From assembly GCA_001769295.1 (NCBI GenBank), contig MEOR01000026.1, positions 10,049-49,273 of the forward strand: a stretch of 39,225 nucleotides of DNA. The letters run 5' to 3'. This document shows, one piece after another, positions 32,236 to 39,225 of this stretch. This DNA is from Bacteroidetes bacterium GWF2_49_14 (lineage in GTDB: Bacteria > Bacteroidota > Bacteroidia > Bacteroidales > UBA12481). How positions within the stretch are numbered: position 1 is the first letter of the stretch; the number at the start of each line of letters is the position of its first letter. The position numbers and the translations under genes are program-made. The notes beneath the pieces are model-generated. The model had not been told where the DNA came from, did no database searches, and worked only from the letters and a program-made list of their open reading frames with translations.

Positions 32236-33456
32236 TCACTTCAGCTTCATGACCACGATTGCCATATTGGCTACTCCATCGGCAGACTCAATAAGATCAG
32301 CAAGCCGGTCTCTTATGGCTGGCAATGTTACATTCCGTTGGCGTAAACAGGTTATATCGTGACTATCGACAGCCCAGCCCGGCATCACCCGCGCAATAAT
32401 CTCCTTCTTGTCAGGATTATAATTGCTAATGTTAATCGGCTCGATGCCAAATACATCATTAATCACCGAGGTTTTCACCCAGGAATTATCTGCCGTATCA
32501 CAGGCAATAGGCTGACCAATTGAGAAGGCTCTTTTTAACTTTTTGTCGTAAAGCACATTTCTTGACTCTCCCATATGGATCACATCGATAAACAGCCGGT
32601 CAGGAAGGTCGAGTACATCCATGATCATAGTGCAAATCGCCTGTTTTCCTGACGAATCAAATTCCGGCAGTCCAAATCCCATGCTGAAACAATGATTCTT
32701 TATGCCGATATGGTACTGTGGTTCAACCATCCCCTCTTTATCGATATAGTATAGAGTATCCTTGTAGGTCTCCCAGAAGCAAAATCCATCCTCGGAGCGG
32801 ATCATCGACATGTAGGACAGGTTCGACATTGCCTCCTCAGGGTCGGCCGACCGCGGCAGGATTCGCTGGACAACCTTCAGGTTCAGATCGTAGGTCAGGA
32901 TGCTAGCAAATCCAGGTACGGGCCTGGACGGACGCCGGAAGGTGACCATAAAATTCCCATTGTCCTTAAAGGCCATACTCACCAAGGTAAATGCCGGGTT
33001 GTCCTCTTTGAACCGGCGCTCACGGATATACTGCCCGTTGATGTCATACAGGATCAGTTTCCGGGTACTTTCATCCCCTACCACAATATACCTTTCATCC
33101 GGTGAAACCGCCACCATTCTTGGCCATACATATTCACCCGGGCCTTTCCCAACGCGTCCCACGTTACGGATGAACTTGCCGGAGCGGTCGAACAAATAAG
33201 CCTTTTTCTGAATATCGCATGCAAAGCAAATGAAATGATCGGTAAGTGTAAGTCCCATTGAATTAACAAAGTAGGCATCCTTTACCGTGTCAAGCTCAAT
33301 GATCTCGACATCGCTGACCAAATCACTCAGACGAAAGTCGCCTGGCGTTTCCAAGGCTTGATTGAGATCAATTACCAGCACAGATTTGTTATTCGACTTT
33401 TGGCACCCTGCCAGGAATAGACAAGCTAAGAGCAAAGGGATTAGGACATGATTCAT
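32236..33456 (-). CDS. 6-bladed beta-propeller lipoprotein
   Basis: A 406-aa lipoprotein (LFLAGC, Cys18) of the Bacteroidota 6-bladed beta-propeller group (PF17170-like). Telling segments are SDVEIIELDT near the start, DRSGKFIRNVGRVGKGPGEY in the first blade, then VSPDERYIVVGDESTRKLILYDINGQYIRE. The motif GxGPGEY is a hallmark of this family. These proteins are surface or periplasmic; their function is mostly unknown. It sits between an unrecognised cytoplasmic protein gene (44 bp upstream) and the BMP lipoprotein gene (44 bp downstream), all leftward, a possible three-gene unit. Confidence 0.85.
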   Translation of the reverse strand: MNHVLIPLLLACLFLAGCQKSNNKSVLVIDLNQALETPGDFRLSDLVSDVEIIELDTVKDAYFVNSMGLTLTDHFICFACDIQKKAYLFDRSGKFIRNVGRVGKGPGEYVWPRMVAVSPDERYIVVGDESTRKLILYDINGQYIRERRFKEDNPAFTLVSMAFKDNGNFMVTFRRPSRPVPGFASILTYDLNLKVVQRILPRSADPEEAMSNLSYMSMIRSEDGFCFWETYKDTLYYIDKEGMVEPQYHIGIKNHCFSMGFGLPEFDSSGKQAICTMIMDVLDLPDRLFIDVIHMGESRNVLYDKKLKRAFSIGQPIACDTADNSWVKTSVINDVFGIEPINISNYNPDKKEIIARVMPGWAVDSHDITCLRQRNVTLPAIRDRLADLIESADGVANMAIVVMKLK

Positions 33457-33500
33457 TGGTTTTGGTGTTTGAACCGGAAGATACGGAAAATTACTGAGGG

Positions 33501-34265
33501 CTATTTCGGATCTGCCCCGAAATGCCTCCTGAGATCGGGCTGCCGGTGGATCATGTCAAACCTCCACTCGCACAGAATCTTGAGCCTGTGTATCACGTTG
33601 GTAGTAACCTGATTATGGACAGCCTGCCAGGTTCGGTTGATGATTCCCTTCTTTGCCCACCCTTTTCTTCCGTAAAAATTGAACCCGACGATGATAAAGA
33701 GCCGGGTGGATTCAGCCTCGCCGAGTTCCGGAATCGAGGTTCTCACGTACATCGAGAAAAAGCCGATAGGATAGCCCCCGCTGCATCGGTAGAGCAGATA
33801 CCGGGCATTGTCGAAATCGAAGGAGTCGGGAACGGTCTTGAAGCGGATGGCATTCATAAGGAACAGCGGAATCAGGTTAAATCCAAAAATATTCTTCATA
33901 CCGAAGGGATATTTCGACCAGCCGAAAGGCAGTATCCGGATGTTTTCGAGTTTGTCATCAATCCGGTCGACCCGGGCCAGGTGGTTGGGCCAGCAGGTGG
34001 ATTCTCCGCTCCACTTCAGCAATTCGTTGAATACATAGCTTGGCGGCGCATCCACCCCGATCTGGTGAATATTCAGGATCGTATAATCATCAGGCTTGAT
34101 TCCAAGCCGCTGCAATATCCTTTTGTTGTAGTTTTCGCGGTCATCTTCGGTGGCGAAGCGTAACAGCGTGGCAGGTTTCGGCCGGTGGATCAGGAAATAG
34201 CTTATATCCGTAAACAAATTGCGACTCCTTTTGGGTGGTTTACGGTGAACGGGCTTCTCTGGCAT
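33501..34265 (-). CDS. Unrecognised cytoplasmic protein
   Basis: A 254-aa protein I do not recognise. It has no signal peptide and a basic N-terminus (MPEKPVHRKPPKRSRN). Conspicuous segments are NIHQIGVDAPPSYVFNELLKW, LENIRILPFGWSKYPFG, RYLLYRCSGGYPIGFFSMYVR and FIIVGFNFYGRKGWAKKG; the mix of paired strands and a long C-terminal helix (about 215-240) vaguely recalls SRPBCC/START-like lipid or hydrophobic-ligand folds, but this is impression only. Composition and codon use look like those of the neighbours, which supports it being a real gene. It is divergent from the AsmA-like gene with 69 bp between starts. Confidence 0.75.
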   Translation of the reverse strand: MPEKPVHRKPPKRSRNLFTDISYFLIHRPKPATLLRFATEDDRENYNKRILQRLGIKPDDYTILNIHQIGVDAPPSYVFNELLKWSGESTCWPNHLARVDRIDDKLENIRILPFGWSKYPFGMKNIFGFNLIPLFLMNAIRFKTVPDSFDFDNARYLLYRCSGGYPIGFFSMYVRTSIPELGEAESTRLFIIVGFNFYGRKGWAKKGIINRTWQAVHNQVTTNVIHRLKILCEWRFDMIHRQPDLRRHFGADPK

Positions 34266-34334
34266 CTGAACAGGTTTGAATCGCTACGATCTAAATTTAG
34301 TAATTTAGCAGTTAATACGTGACCCGTAACCATC

Positions 34335-35921
34335 ATGAAACGTAACCGCCTGCTTAAAATCCTCCTTGGCCTCGCAGCATTGCTGCTGCTGATAAACGTT
34401 TTAACAACCGTGCTGGCCGGGCCATGGGCCGGGAAGAAGATCATAAGCCTGCTGAATGAAAAGAGCCTGATCTGGACCTTTGAACTGCGGAACGCCAAAG
34501 TTTACCTGATACCTACCCGGATCACCCTTACCGGAATTTCCATGAAGCCCAGGATGGAAACCGAAGGCAACCGATATCTGAACGGCGAAATCGGATCGGT
34601 AAAAATCATGGGAATAAACCTGTGGAAGGCTCTGTTTAAAAAAGAGATCGACATCCGGGAACTCTCCATTACCGGAAGTAGGGTTTCCGGTAAATTACCT
34701 GAATCGAAAGTATCCAAGAAGCCTTTGATCCTACCGGTTAACCTCAGGATCGGGAGGCTGGTTGTGGATCGTTTGGATTTGGCGGTGGAAAGCGAATCCT
34801 CCCGGCAGGCTTTAATGATTAAGGATGCCGGTCTGAAAGTCTTAGACCTTCAGGGTGACAAACTGGATACAGTTTCCCCTGCGATCATTAAAAAATTCGA
34901 ATTCAGTGCGAATGAGATTATTACCGTTCCACCTGACAGCCTCTACACAAACACGGTTGGCAGGATTGACTATTCCTCTGAGGATGGAACCCTAACGGTG
35001 GACAGATTATCCATTCATCCGAATTATTCCGATGAGGCCTTTACCAAAAGGCATGAATTCCAGTCGGACCGGTTTGACGCAGCATGCATGAATATCACCC
35101 TCCGGGATTTTGATGCCCCGGCGTTTCTCGCCATCCGTACCCTGGCCTGTTCCCGTATCGAAATAAAAAAATTGGATCTGGATGTGTTCCGCGACAAACG
35201 CAAGCCGTTCAATCACAAGGTTAGGCCGGTATTCCAGGATATGATCCGAAACTATAAAGGAGTGCTTGACATCGATTCCATCCTTCTTGACGAAGGGAAC
35301 ATAACTTACAGGGAACATGCAGAAGCGTCTAACAATCAGGGAAGTATAAGTTTCAACGAATTGCATGCCGGGATTTATAAAATCACCAACAATCCCGCTT
35401 TGAAATCGGAAAACCCGGTGTTTCAGCTGAAAGGGGAGGCCCGCCTGATGGGCAAAGGAAAAATGACCATCCTTCTTAAAGCGGGATTATTCGACCCATC
35501 CCGCACCTTCCATTTAAGCGGCAGCCTGGCCGCCATGGATGCTGATGCCTTAAATCCGATGCTCGAAAACAGCGCACTTATCCACGTGAATTCAGGCCGG
35601 ATTGATGCCATGAATTTCAGCTTATCTGCCAATAATACAAAATCGTCCGGCAGGATGACCTTGTTGTACCATGGATTGGAAATCGCAATGATTAACAGGA
35701 AAACGGACGAGACTACGGCTTTTAAGGAGCGGTTCATGTCATTCTTCGCAAACAGGAAGCTGTTGGATTCCAATCCGTTACCAAAAGATGAAGTAAGAGA
35801 AGGGCCCATTGATTTTGACCGGGATCCTGAACGGTTCCTATTCCATTACGCCTTCAAGTCGATACTATCGGGGATGAAAGGTAGCCTGGTAAAAGAATCC
35901 AGGAACACAAAAAATCAATAA
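34335..35921 (+). CDS. AsmA/DUF748-like envelope protein
   Basis: A 528-aa protein with one N-terminal membrane helix (about residues 8-28) and a long, mostly beta, extracytoplasmic body. The start (helix, then GKKIISLLNEKSL and GISMKP) and the repeated short strands resemble AsmA/YdbH/DUF748 proteins, which form lipid-carrying bridges between the inner and outer membranes. The resemblance is in architecture, not in a diagnostic motif, so the family assignment is tentative. The conserved-looking segments LSITGSRVSGKLPE and KIKKLDLDVFRD-like stretches recur as beta units. It converges on the M14 carboxypeptidase gene, 4 bp apart, leaving no room for a separate terminator. Confidence 0.7.
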   Translation: MKRNRLLKILLGLAALLLLINVLTTVLAGPWAGKKIISLLNEKSLIWTFELRNAKVYLIPTRITLTGISMKPRMETEGNRYLNGEIGSVKIMGINLWKALFKKEIDIRELSITGSRVSGKLPESKVSKKPLILPVNLRIGRLVVDRLDLAVESESSRQALMIKDAGLKVLDLQGDKLDTVSPAIIKKFEFSANEIITVPPDSLYTNTVGRIDYSSEDGTLTVDRLSIHPNYSDEAFTKRHEFQSDRFDAACMNITLRDFDAPAFLAIRTLACSRIEIKKLDLDVFRDKRKPFNHKVRPVFQDMIRNYKGVLDIDSILLDEGNITYREHAEASNNQGSISFNELHAGIYKITNNPALKSENPVFQLKGEARLMGKGKMTILLKAGLFDPSRTFHLSGSLAAMDADALNPMLENSALIHVNSGRIDAMNFSLSANNTKSSGRMTLLYHGLEIAMINRKTDETTAFKERFMSFFANRKLLDSNPLPKDEVREGPIDFDRDPERFLFHYAFKSILSGMKGSLVKESRNTKNQ

Positions 35922-35925
35922 CCAA

Positions 35926-37689
35926 TTAAAGCTTCAATCGTGCTACCGGGTACCGGCCGACCCACTTGTTTGCCAATCCGCATTGGGTGTATACAAAATA
36001 CATCTGCGCAGTCCGGTTCTTTGAAATCTCCGGATGAGCTGCGATGGCATCGTCCAGCTTTTTACGGGCCTCGGGGTTCTCGGTCAGGTACTTGTAGATG
36101 CGGTCTTCCAGCACCGGATGCGGCGAGAACCATTCACGGTCCTCCAGGCAGGGATCGAAAAAGTTCCACCGGAAATAGGAATCGGCCCCTTCAGGCTCCA
36201 GCATGTTCACGATGAAATAGTTGGTCTCCTGGTTTACCCGGATCAGATAATCTCCCGCATAGTAGGGGATCGGCTGCACCTCTTTGCGGGTGGTGAAGCT
36301 TTCATGGAAATTATGGCCGTTGCTGGGCCTCGGAGACCAAACCAGGTTTTCAATGTAATAAACCTCAACCGTCAGAATGGTATCCTTTGGGAGGCGTTCC
36401 ATTATGATCCCGTTGATTTCCAGGCGTTCAACCACCTCGCTCCAGGCCTGCGGAAGGATATAATAATCAGGGGCCGTAACGGTTTTTGCCGGCTCATAGT
36501 GATCATAAAAAGGAACCAGCATGGTAAAGGGTTTCGAATAATCGTAGACCGGCCGGTCTTCACCGGTGAGCGGACTCTTGTCGGTTCCCCTGCCAAAACC
36601 CTTGAATTCGATCATCTGGTAGCGGGTAGTATCAACCAGATAATCCAAAGCATACACTTTCTGTGATTTCACCTGCTCCTTCGATTCGGCCCTGACTTCA
36701 CTGATTCGTGAACCGTTCTCTTCCGTGAACTCAATAAGCTTGTGGATGAACAGATAGATCGATTTAACCCGGTCTACATAGGGCTTGTAGCAATGGTTTT
36801 CGATCATCTGTGTAAATGTGTGAAAAAGAAGGGTATAGCCAGTTGAAAAGCGGGGTGTCTGTACATAATTTTCGATCCCCTGCTCGGGTGAATCGTTCGT
36901 GTATTCCGCATAGGGGATCATCTCATAGGGGGTGGACCGCATTTTTTCATACAGCGCCGGAATCATGGTTTCGGAGAAATAGTTCCCCACCTTTTCGGGC
37001 ATGCTGTTGTGCTGGGCCGGAAGATAGGTGATCACATACTGATGATCGGATCCGTTGGTGGTATGGGTATCAAGGAAAATGTCCGGATCCCACTGCCGGA
37101 AAAGTCTGGCGAATGACCGTGCATTCTCCGTGTCCAGCTTGACAAAATCACGGTTCAGATCAAGGTTTTTGGCATTGCCGCGGTACCCGGGATTCAGCGG
37201 CTCCGGCTGATTGGTCCGGTGCCATCGGTTCTGATAAAGCAGGCCGCCTACGCTGTAAACCGGGATGATACAAACAACCGTGTTCTCAAGCAACTTGCGC
37301 ATCCCGTCATGATTCCGGAGAATATCGTCGGCAATCAGCATCCCGGCCTCTATCCCTTCGGGCTCGCCGGAATGAATACCGTTGTTGATCATCACGATAC
37401 GCTTCCCCGATTTACGTATCTGCATCGGGTCGAACTGCCGGTCTGAACTGATCACAAACAGGTGCAGGGGCTTTCCGCAATCCGTGAGCCCGGCTTCCAG
37501 CAGCTGAGCCTCCGGCCAGGCGCTGTCGAGCTTCTGGTAATTCGCGATCACCTCCGGATAGGACGTGCTTAGTTGCTGATCGTACTTCAGATGAATCAGG
37601 GATTCACTTTCCGCGGCCTGTTTTTGCCGGGCTTCGCAACTGCCTAACAATATGGCTGTTACAAATAATGCAAGTAGGTTTCGATACAT
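35926..37689 (-). CDS. M14-family zinc carboxypeptidase lipoprotein
   Basis: A 587-aa peptidase. I chose the ATG at 37689 (MYRNLLALF) since it gives a compact lipoprotein signal with LLGSC (Cys18) and starts 1 bp after the upstream stop codon; a longer frame from 37716 overlaps that gene. Zinc ligands fit M14: His106 and Glu109 in HSGEPEG, and His209 in LDTHTTNG; substrate-binding Asn-Arg is probably in NLDLNRDF. About 300 further residues follow the catalytic part, probably a beta-rich accessory domain. It should sit in the periplasm or on the outer membrane and remove C-terminal residues from peptides. Adjacent to a dicarboxylate/amino-acid symporter, perhaps in one transcript. Confidence 0.9.
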   Translation of the reverse strand: MYRNLLALFVTAILLGSCEARQKQAAESESLIHLKYDQQLSTSYPEVIANYQKLDSAWPEAQLLEAGLTDCGKPLHLFVISSDRQFDPMQIRKSGKRIVMINNGIHSGEPEGIEAGMLIADDILRNHDGMRKLLENTVVCIIPVYSVGGLLYQNRWHRTNQPEPLNPGYRGNAKNLDLNRDFVKLDTENARSFARLFRQWDPDIFLDTHTTNGSDHQYVITYLPAQHNSMPEKVGNYFSETMIPALYEKMRSTPYEMIPYAEYTNDSPEQGIENYVQTPRFSTGYTLLFHTFTQMIENHCYKPYVDRVKSIYLFIHKLIEFTEENGSRISEVRAESKEQVKSQKVYALDYLVDTTRYQMIEFKGFGRGTDKSPLTGEDRPVYDYSKPFTMLVPFYDHYEPAKTVTAPDYYILPQAWSEVVERLEINGIIMERLPKDTILTVEVYYIENLVWSPRPSNGHNFHESFTTRKEVQPIPYYAGDYLIRVNQETNYFIVNMLEPEGADSYFRWNFFDPCLEDREWFSPHPVLEDRIYKYLTENPEARKKLDDAIAAHPEISKNRTAQMYFVYTQCGLANKWVGRYPVARLKL

Positions 37690-37690
37690 A

Positions 37691-39004
37691 CTAAGCCCGG
37701 CATATTTTTGATTCATCCAGAAGCCCTTCCGATTTCGCCACGATTACGGAGGTTGCTGAATCTCCTGTGATATTTGCGATGGTCCTGAACATGTCAAGCG
37801 GCCTGTCGACCCCCAGAATCAGGGCAAGGCCTTCCACCGGAATCCCGGCTGAAGTCAGGACGATAATCAGCATCACAATACTTCCGCCGGGAACACCCGG
37901 GGAGCCTATGGCCGCCAGAAGGGCTGTCAGAACAATGATCAGCTGTTGCCCCATGGTCAGGTCAATTCCATAGACCTGTGCGATAAAAACCGCAGCGATG
38001 GCCTGGTAGCAACTGGTACCGTTCATATTGATCGTAACGCCCACCGGAAGGACAAAATTTGCAACCTCATGATCGACACCGAGTTCTTCGGTAGTCTGTT
38101 TCATGGTTACCGGCAGCGTGGCAGCACTGGAACTTGTGGAAAAAGCAACCATCTGTGCCGGTAGAATCCCCTTGAAGAATTTGCCGATGTTGGCCTTTCG
38201 CACGAAGATCTTAAGGTAGATTGGGTAGAGAACTACCAATATCAGGAAGATCCCTAATAGCACAGTCACAAAATAGAGCCCCAGAGACGTGAATACGTCC
38301 AAATCCCCCGCAAAGTCCACGACCAGGGCCGATAAGAGAGCAAAAACACCATATGGGGCTGCAAGCATTATGATGTCTATTAGCTTAAGGACGATCTCAT
38401 TAAGGCTATCAATAAAATCCTTAACCGGCTGAATTGCTTTTACCGGCAGCAGAATCATGGCGATTCCAAATAAAAGGGCAAACAAGATGATCTGAAGCAT
38501 CTTGGAATTGTCAGTTGTTGCCTTCACGATGTTCTCGGGAACCATATCCACAATAAACTGCAAGGGGGATTGGTTTGAAATCTCCGTTGCAGCCGTTTGT
38601 TTTTCAGAAATATTCTTGCTGTACTGGTCCTGAAATTCAATCTGTTTACCTTTTGGAAAAGTGTTTCCCGGTTTTATGGTATTGACCAGCGCAAGACCGA
38701 TTATGATGGAAGCAACCGTAGTGGCTACATACAGGCCAATGGTTTTGAAGCCCATTGCCCGTAGTCTGTTGATATTATCCAACCCGTAAATCCCCTTGAC
38801 AAGGGATACGAACACCAGTGGTACCGCAATCAATTTGAGCAGGTTAAGAAAAACCGTTCCCCAGGGCTTAATCCAGTCGGAGGTGATTTTACCGAGGTCA
38901 AGCTTAACGGCCAAAAGGCCCCAGATGAGGCCAAGAGCCATTCCGATGATGATCTTTAAATAAAGTGGTACCCGCTTTTTCATTCGTAAATGATTTTTTC
39001 GCAT
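37691..39004 (-). CDS. Dicarboxylate/amino-acid:cation symporter (DAACS family)
   Basis: A 437-aa inner-membrane transporter of the glutamate/aspartate type, about eight helices plus two re-entrant hairpins. HP1 carries STSSSAATLP (289-298), HP2 carries GSPGVPGG (368-375), and the last helix has Asp400, Asp404, Arg407, Thr408, Asn411 and Asp415, matching the substrate-binding set of archaeal GltPh (Asp390 to Asp405); Arg407 is the residue that selects acidic substrates. The sodium-site motif is NMNGT (326-330) rather than NMDGT, so the Na3 aspartate is asparagine. The hydrophilic segment at about 111-145 is longer than usual. Either ATG 39004 or 38983 (MKKRVPLYLK) could be the start. It directly precedes the M14 peptidase gene. 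Confidence 0.9.
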   Translation of the reverse strand: MRKNHLRMKKRVPLYLKIIIGMALGLIWGLLAVKLDLGKITSDWIKPWGTVFLNLLKLIAVPLVFVSLVKGIYGLDNINRLRAMGFKTIGLYVATTVASIIIGLALVNTIKPGNTFPKGKQIEFQDQYSKNISEKQTAATEISNQSPLQFIVDMVPENIVKATTDNSKMLQIILFALLFGIAMILLPVKAIQPVKDFIDSLNEIVLKLIDIIMLAAPYGVFALLSALVVDFAGDLDVFTSLGLYFVTVLLGIFLILVVLYPIYLKIFVRKANIGKFFKGILPAQMVAFSTSSSAATLPVTMKQTTEELGVDHEVANFVLPVGVTINMNGTSCYQAIAAVFIAQVYGIDLTMGQQLIIVLTALLAAIGSPGVPGGSIVMLIIVLTSAGIPVEGLALILGVDRPLDMFRTIANITGDSATSVIVAKSEGLLDESKICRA

Positions 39005-39088
39005 TAATCAAAAATGGGTCGTACAAAAAAGATTTTGAAACGTTAAATATATCAGGATTACGCTTTCCCGCCTGAACCAAGGTCAGAA

Positions 39089-39225
39089 TTATAAATGTTT
39101 CTTTATTTCAGCCATTTTTGCAGCGGGGGCCTTGTATTCCTTCATCTGCCGCGTAGGCTCGATGATCGAGTACCCTTTCCAGATCGCATCGGAATACGCG
39201 GTTATCTTATCGGGTTTAACTCCCC
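39089..39225 (-). CDS. 3' end of an unidentified gene, running off the window
   Basis: Leftward reading frame open from the window edge to TAA at 39089-39091, giving 44 C-terminal residues that end APAAKMAEIKKHL. The internal part reads AYSDAIWKGYSIIEPTR. I do not recognise the family from this tail. It is on the same strand as the symporter gene and ends 84 bp before it. Confidence 0.55.
   Translation of the reverse strand, partial: GVKPDKITAYSDAIWKGYSIIEPTRQMKEYKAPAAKMAEIKKHL

Overview
The window reads as chromosomal DNA of a Bacteroidota bacterium, probably a free-living or anoxic-habitat member of Bacteroidales/Marinilabiliales (the order is a guess). The evidence is a secreted protein with a type A Por-secretion (T9SS) C-terminal sorting domain, a LruC-domain lipoprotein, a 6-bladed beta-propeller lipoprotein, -7 promoter boxes of the form TAnnTTTG, and starts mostly without Shine-Dalgarno sequences. 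I saw no rRNA, tRNA, CRISPR array, integrase or transposase. Genes are densely packed; the only gene-free stretch over 300 bases is 27246-27557.

Layout. 1-5.8 kb: endonuclease IV (nfo); a divergent pair made of an NsrR-like Rrf2 regulator and a quinol-type nitric oxide reductase (norZ); and a soluble GAF-GAF histidine kinase converging on norZ. 5.8-11.2 kb: a REP-like inverted pair; a PQQ-type beta-propeller protein with an EF-hand insert; a 2-oxoacid:ferredoxin oxidoreductase with alpha and beta-gamma polypeptides; and, divergently, a glutaryl-CoA dehydrogenase. 11.4-19.1 kb: envelope proteins (outer-membrane protein, thioredoxin-fold protein, a second PQQ propeller, a Tricorn-type protease and a LruC lipoprotein). 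19.3-26.0 kb: a seven-gene leftward operon for a YbhGFSR-type efflux system (TetR, TolC, HlyD, two ATPases, two ABC-2 permeases). 26.1-31.1 kb: a PHP-domain metallohydrolase and a 1192-residue LamG/T9SS secreted protein. 31.2-39.2 kb: a BMP-family lipoprotein, a beta-propeller lipoprotein, an unrecognised cytoplasmic protein, an AsmA-like membrane protein, an M14 carboxypeptidase lipoprotein next to a glutamate-type symporter, and the 3' end of another gene.

Genes that plausibly work together: NsrR-like regulator and NorZ (nitric oxide sensing and reduction); the oxidoreductase and glutaryl-CoA dehydrogenase (2-oxoadipate to glutaryl-CoA to crotonyl-CoA, an inference); the efflux operon under its own TetR; and the carboxypeptidase with the symporter (peptide trimming and amino-acid uptake, an inference).

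The most unusual content is not coding. Gene junctions hold many short tandem arrays with periods of 7, 8 or 10 bp and unrelated unit sequences. Two of them are followed by an inverted array, and one forms the signal-peptide codons of the Tricorn protease. Two junctions between convergent genes share one architecture: a hairpin-forming inverted repeat whose stems differ by compensatory changes, followed by a 7-bp array. A separate REP-like inverted pair lies at 5832-6026.
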